This document shows, piece by piece, positions 45,641 through 56,382 of a stretch of DNA of 64,000 nt (the first letter of the stretch is position 1; each line of letters starts with the position of its first letter). The stretch comes from Begonia masoniana (lineage: Eukaryota; Streptophyta; Magnoliopsida; Cucurbitales; Begoniaceae). The translations under genes were made by a program, and so were the position numbers. The notes under the pieces are model-generated. The model saw only the letters and a list, made by a program, of their open reading frames with translations. It did not search any database and had not been told where the DNA came from. The DNA lies in the NCBI GenBank assembly GCA_022432975.1, contig CM039512.1:44615124-44679123 (forward strand), written 5' to 3'.

Positions 45641-48148
45641 CTGCAGTAGTCCATTTCTGCAGTAGTCCATTTCTGCAGTCGTCCAGTTCTGCATTTGTCC
45701 ATTTCTACAGTAGTCCATTCTGCAGTCGTCCATTTCTGCAGTAGTCCATTTCTGCAGTCGTCCATTTCTGCAGTAGTCCATTTCTGCAGTAGTCCATTTC
45801 TGCAGTAGTCCATTCTGTAGTTGTCCATTTTTGCAATAGTACATTTCTGCAGTAGTCCATTTCTGCAGTAGTCCATTTCTGTAGTGGTCCATTTCTGCAA
45901 TAGTCTATTTCGGCAGTAGTCCAGTTCTACAGTCGTCCATTTCTGCAGTAGTCCATTTCTGCAGTCGTCCATTTCTGCAGTCGTCCATTTCTGCAGTAGT
46001 CCATTTCTGCAGTCGTCCATTTCTGCAGTAGTCCATTTCTGCAGTAGTCCATTTCTGCAGTAGTTCATTTCTGCAGTAGTCCATTTCTGCAGTCGTCCAT
46101 TTCTGCAGTCGTCCATTTCTGCAGTAGTCCATTTCTGCAGTAGTCCATTTCTGCAGTAGTCCATTTCTGCAGTAGTCCATTTCTGCAGTCGTCCATTTCT
46201 GCAGTAGTCCATTTCTGCAGTAGTCCATTTCTGCAGTAGTCCATTTCTGCAGTCGTCCATTTCTGCAGTAGTCCATTTCTGCAGTAGTCCATTTCTGCAG
46301 TCGTCCATTCTGTTCTGTAAACAGTCGTCCATTTCTGCAGTAGTCCATTTCTGCAGTAGTCCATTTCTGCAGTCGTCCATTTCTGCAGTAGTCCATTTCT
46401 GCAGTAGTCCATTTCTGCAGTAGTCCATTCTGCAGTCGTCCATTTCTGCAGTAGTCCATTTCTGCAGTAGTCCATTTCTGCAGTAGTCCATTTCTGCAGT
46501 AGTCCATTTCTGCAGTAGTCCATTTCTGCAGTAGTCCATTTCTGCAGTAGTCCATTTCTGCAGTAGTCCATTTCTGCAGTAGTCCATTTCTGCAGTAGTC
46601 CATTTCTGCAGTAGTCCATTTCTGCAGTAGTCCATTTCTGCAGTAGTCCATTTCTGCAGTAGTCCATTTCTGCAGTCGTCCATTTCTGCAGTAGTCCATT
46701 TCTGCAGTAGTCCATTTCTGCAGTAGTCCATTTCTGCAGTAGTCCATTTCTGCAGTAGTCCATTTCTGCAGTAGTCCATTTCTGCAGTAGTCCATTTCTG
46801 CAGTAGTCCATTTCTGCAGTAGTCCATTTCTGCAGTAGTCCATTTCTGCAGTAGTCCATTTCTGCAGTAGTCCATTTCTGCAGTAGTCCATTTCTGCAGT
46901 AGTCCATTTCTGCAGTAGTCCATTTCTGCAGTAGTCCATTTCTGCAGTAGTCCATTTCTGCAGTAGTCCATTTCTGCAGTAGTCCATTTCTGCAGTAGTC
47001 CATTTCTGCAGTAGTCCATTTCTGCAGTAGTCCATTTCTGCAGTAGTCCATTTCTGCAGTAGTCCATTTCTGCAGTAGTCCATTTCTGCAGTAGTCCATT
47101 TCTGCAGTAGTCCATTTCTGCAGTAGTCCATTTCTGCAGTAGTCCATTTCTGCAGTAGTCCATTTCTGCAGTAGTCCATTTCTGCAGTAGTCCATTTCTG
47201 CAGTAGTCCATTTCTGCAGTAGTCCATTTCTGCAGTAGTCCATTTCTGCAGTAGTCCATTTCTGCAGTAGTCCATTTCTGCAGTAGTCCATTTCTGCAGT
47301 AGTCCATTTCTGCAGTAGTCCATTTCTGCAGTAGTCCATTTCTGCAGTAGTCCATTTCTGCAGTAGTCCATTTCTGCAGTAGTCCATTTCTGCAGTAGTC
47401 CATTTCTGCAGTAGTCCATTTCTGCAGTAGTCCATTTCTGCAGTAGTCCATTTCTGCAGTAGTCCATTTCTGCAGTAGTCCATTTCTGCAGTAGTCCATT
47501 TCTGCAGTAGTCCATTTCTGCAGTAGTCCATTTCTGCAGTAGTCCATTTCTGCAGTAGTCCATTTCTGCAGTAGTCCATTTCTGCAGTCGTCCATTTCTG
47601 CAGTAGTCCATTTCTGCAGTAGTCCATTTCTGCAGTAGTCCATTTCTGCAGTAGTCCATTTCTGCAGTAGTCCATTTCTGCAGTAGTCCATTTCTGCAGT
47701 AGTCCATTTCTGCAGTAGTCCATTTCTGCAGTAGTCCATTTCTGCAGTAGTCCATTTCTGCAGTCGTCCAGTTCTGCATTTGTCCATTTCTACAGTAGTC
47801 CATTTCTGCAGTAGTCCAGTTCTACAGTCGTCCATTTCTGCAGTAGTCCATTTCTGCAGTAGTCCATTTCTGCAGTAGTCCATTTCTGCAGTAGTCCATT
47901 TCTGCAGTAGTCCATTTCTGCAGTAGTCCATTTCTGCAGTAGTCCATTTCTGCAGTAGTCCATTTCTGCAGTAGTCCATTTCTGCAGTAGTCCATTTCTG
48001 CAGTAGTCCATTTCTGCAGTAGTCCATTTCTGCAGTAGTCCATTTCTGCAGTAGTCCATTTCTGCAGTAGTCCATTTCTGCAGTAGTCCATTTCTGCAGT
48101 AGTCCATTTCTGCAGTAGTCCATTTCTGCAGTAGTCCATTTCTGCAGA
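45641..48148. repeat. 16-bp satellite with a PstI site per unit
   Basis: About 155 units of CCATTTCTGCAGTAGT, with a common variant TCGT for TAGT. CTGCAG is a palindrome and a PstI site. The 16-mer looks like the neighbouring 24-mer with 8 bp removed between CTG repeats. Minus-strand frames are all open because 16 is not a multiple of 3 and the unit lacks minus-strand stops, so every frame reads the same 16-residue peptide; this is not taken as coding. Confidence 0.93.
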
Positions 48149-48341
48149 GTCTTCAGTTTTCTTATGTTTTCCATTTTACGTCGTCCATTTTAAGTCTCCC
48201 ATTTTATATCCATTTTATGCCTTGCCATTTTAAACATTCAAGAGTTTTAAAAAGTCGAAAAATTTTACGTCCAAAAATGTGTAAGTCAAACTCAAAGTCC
48301 AGTCGAGTCCCGTGACGATCCCAGCGGGTTCGGAGTCGTCA

Positions 48342-49048
48342 CTGGTTTTACCATTAAAAAATTCCAAATCAAAAAATTTCAAACGAAACTTTAATTTTTG
48401 TCAATAGAGCAGTGGATTCTGCATCAACTTTCACTTCCTTACTGCATGATTAATCACCTAAAAACCACTATTTATAGTCTGCAAACCCACATTCCACGAA
48501 GCATTCTTCGAGTTATTTCCAAAAACTATGCTTAATTACTACTTTTAACTAAACTAATCATGTAGTTTGACTCATACTTGTTTGAAAACTAAAATTACCA
48601 ACTCCAATCTTTTTTCTGGGGAACAAGTCATCTACCAACTTCGGTAAAACAATGAAAAACAGCAACAAAAACCAACTAAAGAAAACACCCACAAAATTAA
48701 CAGCAAAAAAACATGCTCTTGGAAATTAATAGCAACACGATTAAAAGTTCAGGTAAAGAGCAACACGAAATTAATAGCAATGAACACCCACAAAACAACA
48801 CAACAAAACCGATGATTGGCGGGTTGTAGCTCAGAAAACTAACACAATCAAATGCTCTCGGTCCCGTCTGAAGAGTCTCCCAAAAATAGCAGCACAATGA
48901 ACGTAAAATAGAGGACAACGTGGAATGATACGAAATACAAACGATGAGCTGGAGAGAATGCCTATACTTATTCAGAGTCTCAGAGAGCTCCGGTTTAGAT
49001 TGAAGGCATCGGCGACGGCTGAGAGAGAAGATTGAACGACATATCAAA
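48342..49048. other. Unassigned DNA before the Tekay element
   Basis: AT-rich text. The minus strand from about 49030 to 48830 is CT-rich, like a plant 5' leader (TTCTCTCTCAGCCGTCG), but no recognisable protein follows. It may be the first exon region of a host gene cut by the Tekay insertion; unproven. Confidence 0.35.
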
Positions 49049-51760
49049 TGTAACACCCGGTTTTATAGGGTATTGTAATTCCACAATATAATGGCATTTT
49101 GAAAATATTGTAAATCTATTCCGTTTAACGAGAAGGGAGTCTTGTTGGAGAAACCAAACTAAGTTCAACCAAACAAGTAATTGGATGGAGGGACAAATTA
49201 GGAAGTGAAAAGGGGGTAGTTGGGAGCACCAAGTGAGAGTGTGACAAATGTCAAAACTTGTGGGAGAAGCTTGGCAAAGGCAACACCTTCCTTTTCCCTC
49301 CCTTAAAGAGAAACCACCTTCACTTTTACTCTTTCTCTCCTTTAACTTTCACAGCCACGAAAATTCTCTCCACCCCTACGCTTCTTCACGATTCAACAGC
49401 TCCTCCTCCAACCGATCAATTTCTTTCATGATTCATTCCTAAATCATCACCCTAGGTAAGGTTTTAATGTTCTGGATTGTTAGCCTTCGATTTTAGAGTT
49501 GTTATTCAAATAGGGTTTCGTTAGAAATTGCTGAGTGAAGTTAGAAATCGTTAGTTATTAGAATGTTGAATGATAATAAGGCATTTGTGATTATGGAGGA
49601 GAGTTAAGTGGAATTAACGGAGTTTGATTGGGTTAGACTCGGTTCTAATTTCGTGTGTTATGAATTGGCTTATGTGAACAAGCTCACGGATAGTGCTTGG
49701 TGTGCTAAGGACTTGAGGTAAGTTTTCGTAACTTATTGTGGCCGATTGGCCTACACCATATGTCAAAATTTGTGTTGATGATTGTTGGTGCTTGGTTTGT
49801 TTAATTGCTTTGGTTGGGTAGTTAGGATTAGTTACTTTTATAGGTTACGCTTTTATCGTCTTGATGGTATACACAATGTATGTTTAGGTTATGCTATTGT
49901 TTGTCATGCATCATTGTTTATAAATGTCATGAAAAAGGAATTTATGCATCGGTTTCATGAAAAGAAATTGCAAGTAAAGGCAAGTAAAGTATCACAGTAA
50001 ACAACCATGGCATGGGGTTATCGGGAAGGAGGTTCAGACCTGGCGTTCCGTGGTAAGCGGGTTTTCCTCCCTTCAAATGGTGTGGGCTGTCTAATCGTTT
50101 TACGTGCCCTATCTATCTGTCAACCGTTTCTGATAACAATAGACTGACACGTACTGCTAAATGAAATGATATGGACGGCTTTCATGAAAACTGCATACAC
50201 ATGTTCATGCATAGCATTTACGTAGAACTTGCTGAGATTTTTATCTCATATGTGTCTTTATGGTGTAGGTGACTACAAACAAGGTGAGGAAGATATCCCT
50301 CCACCCGACGAGCCTGCAGTTTGATGGAGGATGCTCGTGGGAGCGTGCTGGCATAGTCGATGCGAATATGACTCGTGGGAACTATAGGTTAAGAGTTTTG
50401 GATTAAATTGTATAGAACCTCTTTTTAGGATGCTTAGTAATTGGTTAGGTTAAACAAAACGTTGTTTTGATGTATTTTGAGGATTTATTTAGTTTCTGAT
50501 ATATATGAGTGAATATTGATTAATAGATTGATGTTTTGATGAAGTAGATTTGATATTGACGTACGAATTAGGCTTTGATGAATTAGAGATAGACTTTGAT
50601 GATTTTAGGTTATGCAGGGGAAAGAAAGTGAAAATAGCTCTCTGGACAAAATCCAGAGAGCTAGCCGATCGATCGCTAGGAAGGGGCGATTGATCGGGAA
50701 ATGCATGGTTTAGAGTTAAGTATTTTATAAGAGAAAGTCATCGTCCAAAATCTGTGGACGATAAGGTCCAGTTAAGTATTTTATAATAGAAAGTCATCGT
50801 CTAAAGTCTGTGCACGATAAGGTCCAGTTAAGTATTTGATAAGAGAAAGTCATCGTCCAAATTCTGTGGAGGGCAAGGTTCAGTTAAGTATTTTATAAGA
50901 AAAAGTCATCATCCACAGTCTGTGGACGACAAGGTTCAGTTAAGTATTCTGACAGGGAAAGTTAGCGTCCAAAGTCATCGTCCAAAGTTCATGAACAATG
51001 AAGTCACGTAGAATGGGAACGATAAAGTCACGTGATCTGTGGACGTTAAACTTAAGTAAGTCTATGGACGTTAGTCTGTGGACGATGAGTTTATGTAGTC
51101 CGTGGACAATGAAGTCACGTGGACTGGGGACGATAAAGTCACGTGATCTGTGGACGTTAAACTTAAGTAAGTCTATAGACGTTAGTCTGTGGACGATGAG
51201 TTTATGTAGCAAGTGGACAATGAAGTCACGATGTCCGTGGACGAATGAGACGAAACCCGAGTGGAATTTATTTCTCATCTGCCTTATAGTCGTCGACTGA
51301 TTTCTTTACAGAAGCCACGTCGACCCCTACTGTACCATTCGTCCACACCCGATAGAGAGAATTAGCTATCCCAACCACTGTTCAAATTTATGAAACCCGA
51401 GAGGAAAAATACTGTTCCTTTGATGAAACCCGAGAGGAAAAAACTTAATTATCTACCTGTCTTTATTGTTTTAGTATTGACGCCTAAGTTTTAATTATTA
51501 CTGAGGTTTCCACAATTAGATAGACTTCCACTTAATAAAGTAATTAGTCTTTGAATGTTGATAGATACGGATTTAATGTCTGAGTCTATTCTTTCACGAT
51601 TGATGAACAAATGAAAAGGGAAATGAATCGATAAATGAAAAATAAAAATTGTTTGAGAATAGACGTGGGTAATAGGCAAGTCCAATTATAAGAAGAAACG
51701 TAAAAGTTTAAATTTTCGAGACTTTTCGGATTTATGTATATAGAATTTGAGGACATTACA
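49049..51760 (+). repeat. Tekay 5' LTR (2712 bp)
   Basis: TG...CA ends. The U3 part has an AGCTAGCCGATCGATCGC motif (about 50659), four units of the 57-bp minisatellite (about 50727-50945) and then a field of TGGACG/CACGTG repeats (50990-51245). Confidence 0.88.
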
Positions 51761-51765
51761 ATAGT

Positions 51766-51777
51766 TGGTATCAGAGC
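51766..51777 (+). promoter_or_regulatory. Tekay primer-binding site
   Basis: TGGTATCAGAGC, five bases after the 5' LTR. Confidence 0.8.
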
Positions 51778-51922
51778 TCCCGGGTTTTAAAATCGGTTCT
51801 GTAGACTGCTCGACTGTGCAAGCCACTTTCCGAACATGCTTCTTCAAACTGTATGTACGTTATATGCTTTATTTGTTTTTGTTTCTTGGAGTTATTGCTT
51901 TTAACCTTTATAGGTGTACAAA

Positions 51923-53520
51923 ATGGTGCGTAGAGAAAATGACCGAGATGAAAGGGATGACACCATAGACCAACTTAAAGACTTCATTGCCCAACAATCC
52001 CAACACTTAGAACGACAGGCTCAGCATATGGATAGACAGTCTCAACAGTTTGATATGCTGATTAACAGCGAGGGCAATTGAACTCAGGAGGTAGAGACTC
52101 CTAGTAATCGTGGGATGGAGAGGTTCCAAAGGTTGCAGCCTCCGGTGTTTAACGGATAGTCTTCGGATCCCTCTTTAGCTGAGGAGTGGATTCGTACTAT
52201 GGAAAACATGTTGGCATATGCGGATATAGAAGATGGAGAGACAGTTGCATTGGTCACCTACCATTTGGCTCTGGATGCCCGTTTCTGGTGGGATACGATC
52301 AAGACAACCACAGATGTTACAATAATGAGTTGGGATCGGTTCAAGACCATGTTTTATGACAAATATTTTAGCCATACGGTACGTGAGACCAAAATGATGG
52401 AGTTTATGCAATTGCGGCAGGTTGGTCCAGTTGCCGAGTATGTTAAAAAATTTGAGGCCCTATTCCGTTTCGCACCACAACAGGTCAGCGACAATGAAGA
52501 CAAAGTGCGCCATTTTATGCAAGGGCTAAATCAGGATATCCGAAAAGGTACGGAACGTGCCCTATACTGAGATCGTGGCCAGGGCACTGGAAATTGAGGC
52601 TGTCGAACAAAGTTACGTCAAACCAAGGGAGCCAACTAGAGGGTTCTTTCGGGAATTACAGCCTCGACCTCAGAACAGGGATGGCGGCCGAGGGGCCAGC
52701 AACAACAGCCCCAGAGAGGTACTAAGAGGCCCTATGATGGCAAGGGTGACCAGGCCAAGGAGAAGCAAGTCCAAGGGGGTACTCAGAAGCCTATTTGTCC
52801 TAAGTGCCAGAAGGAACATTACGGCGCTTGTCGATTGGGCACAAACAGTTGTTACAGATGTGGGGAGGTAGGCCATTTTGCTCAGAACTATCCAAGGGCG
52901 GCTACCGATCAAAGGAGAGTTGTCCCGAGGATTTTTGCCTTTATTGAGCCAGGTAATGTTGACGACGAGGCCCAGCCCTCCGTTATAGCAGGTACTCTTT
53001 TAGTCACGGGAGTAGCTGTATTTTCATTAATAGACACGGGTGCTACGCACTCGTTTATTTCTACTACATGCATAGCTAGGCTGAAGATAGTGCCGGAGTT
53101 GGCAGATTGTGAATATAGTGTGATGCTACATTCGGGAGAGCGTATGCAGTCAGATTGTATTTTTCAGGGCAATGTCGTCTCAGTGGGGAATAATACCCTA
53201 TATGCCCGTCTGATAGTTATGGGCATAGAGGTGTATGATCTCATTTTGGGGATGAACTAGCTATCTCGCCACTTCGCCACCATCGACTGCCGATCCGGGT
53301 TGGTGACTTTTCGGCCCCCGAGTAAAGAGAAGTTTGCTTATCAGGCAATGAATTGGTTAAGTAGCCTGCCAACTTCCTATTCCATGAAGGTTAATGAGCA
53401 GTTTAAAGATGAATGCTCAGTTTACATGGTCACTGTGGTCGACACTCAATTACTTAATGGGGTAACACCGAATGACATCCCGATTGTCAGGGAGTTCGCA
53501 TAGATTTTTCGCGACGATCT
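51923..53520 (+). pseudogene. Tekay gag and protease, broken
   Basis: Starts at ATG 51923 (MVRRENDRDERDDTID). Stops occur at about 52078 and 52158. The gag core (FWWDTIKTTTDVTIMSWDRF, then an EYVKKFEAL segment) is followed by a frameshift near 52555 and a zinc knuckle CYRCGEVGHFAQNYP near 52850, whose last Cys is Tyr. Protease: LIDTGATHSFIS near 53026, and the YDLILGMN block, followed by a TAG at about 53258. Confidence 0.85.
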
Positions 53521-53527
53521 TCCCAGA

Positions 53528-54761
53528 TTGCCACCGGATCGAGAGATTGAATTTGTAATAGATGTTTACCTGAGTTCGGCATCTATTTCCAAGAATCCGT
53601 ACAGATTGGCGATTGCTGAACAGAAAGAGTTGAAGTGTCAGTTGGAGGAGTTGTTGGATAAGGGGTTCATCCGACCTAGCTTTTCTCCATGGGGTGCGCC
53701 GGTTTTGTTCGTTAAAAAGAAAGACAAAACTCTCAGGATGTGCATCGACTATCGAGAGTTGAATAAAATGACAGTGAAAAATAAGTACCTGTTGCCCCGA
53801 ATAGATGATTTGTTCGACCAACTGTAGGGTGCCCGAGTATTTTTGAAGATTGATCTACGCTCGGGTTATTATCAGTTAAAGTCTGGAGAGAAGATATTTA
53901 AAAGACAGTATCCGAACGAGGTATGGGTATTATGAGTTCCTTGTTATGTCTTTTGGACTTACGAATGCCCCTGCGGCTTTTATGGACCTAATGAACCGTG
54001 TCTTCAAGGAGTATCTAGACAAGTTTGTTGTTGTTTTCATCGACGACATCTTGGTCTATTCGAAGATGAAAGAGGAGCATGAGAAGCACCTACGGATTGT
54101 TTTGGGAGTTTTGCAACAATGCCAGCTTTACCGAAAGTTCTCCAAGTGTGAGTTTTGGCTGGATCGAATTAATTTTCTCGGCCACATCATATCTCAAGAA
54201 GGGATTTCTGTAGATCCGAGTAAGATTCAAGTTATAAAAGATTGACAGCAGCTTAAGAATGTACGGGAGATACGCGGATTTCTCGGATTGGCTAGGTATT
54301 ACCGTAAATTTATCGAGGGGTTCTCGAAGATTGCAGTCCCTCTTTCACGCTTGACGAGAAAGAATGAAAAGTTTATATGGACAGCTGCATGTGATAAAAG
54401 CTTTCAAGAACTGAAACAGAAATTGACAACGGCTCCAGTTTTGACGATGCCAGTTGAGGGCGAAAGGTTTAACATTTATTGCGATGCGTCTAAGGTTGGT
54501 CTTGGATGCGTACTTATGCAGGAAGGGAGAGTTATTGCCTATGCGTCTCGGCAGTTAAAGCCGTATAAGCAGAATTATCCGACGCATTACCTGGAACTAG
54601 TGGCAGTGGCCTTCGCATTAAAGATTTGGAGACATTATTTATACGTGCGGCAATGCGAAATATATTCAGACCACAAGAGCTTAAAGTATCTGTTTATGCA
54701 GAAGGATATGAACGTGCGGCAACGAAGGTGGTTAGAGTTCGTCAAAGACTACGAGTTTTAA
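53528..54761 (+). pseudogene. Tekay RT and RNase H, broken
   Basis: [20 protein letters not shown] opens RT. A stop at 53827 and frame damage near 53890 follow, then [20 protein letters not shown] and FIDD at 54036-54047. A TGA at 54243 precedes the connection ([20 protein letters not shown]) and RNase H ([31 protein letters not shown]). Closely related in sequence to the fragment at 40747-43533, but a different copy. Confidence 0.88.
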
Positions 54762-56338
54762 ATTAAATACCACCCAGAAAAGGCGAATAAAGTCGCAGAT
54801 GCTATGAGCAGAATGCCTTCTTCAAGTTAGTCTTCACTTGCCACGATGTCGACGGTAATAAAGTTAGAAATCGAGAGGTTTAATGTAGAGATCGTGGCTG
54901 AATTATCTAGTATACTCACAAATATTTCACTAAGATCGACAATCATAGATAGAATCTGAGAAGCTCAACAGAGGGACTTAGAGTGCGAGAGGTATCGATT
55001 GAGCATGACCCCTAAGGACCCGTCCGATTTTAGCCTGTCGGATGATGGTGTATTAAGATTCAGGCATAGATGATACGTGCCTAACGACGAGGAGCTAAAG
55101 AAGGAGATTTTGGCCGAGGCACACTTCTCAGCTTATTATGTGCACCTGGGAAGCACCAAGATGTACCGAGACTTGAAACAGCACTTCTGGTGGCCAAACA
55201 TGAAAAGAGAGGTCGCTAGGTATGTAGAAACCTGTTTAGTCTGCCAACAGGTCAAAGCAGAGCACCAGAGGCCGCCCGGAACCTTACAGCCACAGCCGAT
55301 CCTGGAGTGTAAATGGGAGTAGATTTCTATGGATTTTATTGTTGGACTCCCAAGAACGACGAAAGAGCATGGGTGATAGTGGACCGTTTGACGAAGTCGG
55401 CCCACTTTCTTCCAGTTAAAGCAACGTTCTCCATGGATCAGCTTGCCGAGCTATATGTACAGGAAATTGTCAGGCTACACAGGGTGCCCATCTCAGTAGT
55501 TTCGGATCGAGATCCGAGATTCACCTCGAGATTTTGGAAGAGTTTGCACAAGGCCATGGGAACTCAATTGAACTTCAGCACGGCGTTCCATCCTCAGACC
55601 GATGGTTAGACAGAATGAACGAATCAAATTCTGGAGGATATGCTTAGAGCCTGTGTATTGGAGTTTCAAGGATCGTGGAGCAGGTACTTGCCACTGATCA
55701 AGTTTTCCTATAATAACAGCTTCCAGGCTACTATCGGCATGGCTCCATATGAGGCGTTGTATGGAAGAAAATGTAGATCACCGCTATACTGGGACGAAGT
55801 TGGCGAAGCTAGCATAATCGGCCCAGATATTTTGTAGCAGATGGCAGAGAAGATCGCCGTTATTAGGCAGCGTATGGAGATAGCGCAAAGTCGACAGAAA
55901 AGCTATGTTGACAATAGAAGAAGAGAGTTGGAGTTTAATGAGGGGGACGAGGTGTATTTAAAGATTTCTCCATTCAAAGGCGTTATGCGATTCGGGAGAA
56001 AAGGGAAGCTAAGCCCTCACTTATTTTGAAGAGAATTGGGAGATGGCATATCGATTACAGCTTTCGGTATCTATGGAGAGCATCCACAACATCTTTCACG
56101 TATCTATGCTCAGGAGGTGTGTGTGTGACCCGTCGCATGTCGTAGAAGCACGGGAGATTGAGGTGCAACCAATGCTAACCTATGTGGAAAAGGCGGTACA
56201 AATTCTGGAGTCCTCTATTAAGGTATTGAGAAGCAAAGAAATTCCGCTAATCAAGGTGTTATGGCGGAACCACGGGACGGAGGAAGCTACTTGGGAGAGA
56301 TAGCAGGATATGATGTCTAAGTATCCTGAACTGTTTGT
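54762..56338 (+). pseudogene. Tekay integrase and chromodomain, broken
   Basis: HHCC finger around 55130-55250 (HLGSTKMYRDLK, CLVCQQVK). Core: SMDFIVGLP-like block after a TAG near 55321, SDRDPRFTSRFW with the second Asp present near 55505, then the Glu region, which is damaged by a TAG near 55608. The C-terminal chromodomain is near 56190-56330 (YVEKAVQILESSIKVLRSKE, then LIKVLWRNHGTEEATWE), with a TAG at about 56301. Chromodomains of this type direct insertion to heterochromatin marks. Confidence 0.88.
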
Positions 56339-56382
56339 ATAATCAAATTTTAAGGATAAAATTTTAATTAAGGTAGATGGAA

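Larger units (their letters stand above)
43728..48341 (+). mobile_element. Very long Gypsy LTR (about 4.6 kb) with internal satellite
   Basis: Starts TGTAACACCCGAC. The last 40 bp (TCCCGTGACGATCC... GGAGTCGTCA) match the style of other Tekay LTR ends in the window. It is read as one LTR of which over half is a tandem array (45425-48148). No PBS or coding region follows and no matching TSD could be found, so the right boundary is tentative. Confidence 0.6.

Noticed and set aside
45436..48174. A 912-codon open frame on the minus strand and similar overlapping frames
   Set aside because: They are by-products of the 16-bp satellite: the unit has no minus-strand stop, and every frame gives the same 16-residue repeat. 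No start context, domain or flanking gene structure.
43728..48341. Complete TSD for the long LTR
   Set aside because: Compared AGTTT on the left with CTGGT or GGTTT on the right; no convincing match, so it is not called.
48697..49056. 119-codon minus-strand frame
   Set aside because: Leu/Ser/Cys-rich with no recognisable domain, and it overlaps the LTR start. It may be leader sequence of a lost gene but is not supported as coding.
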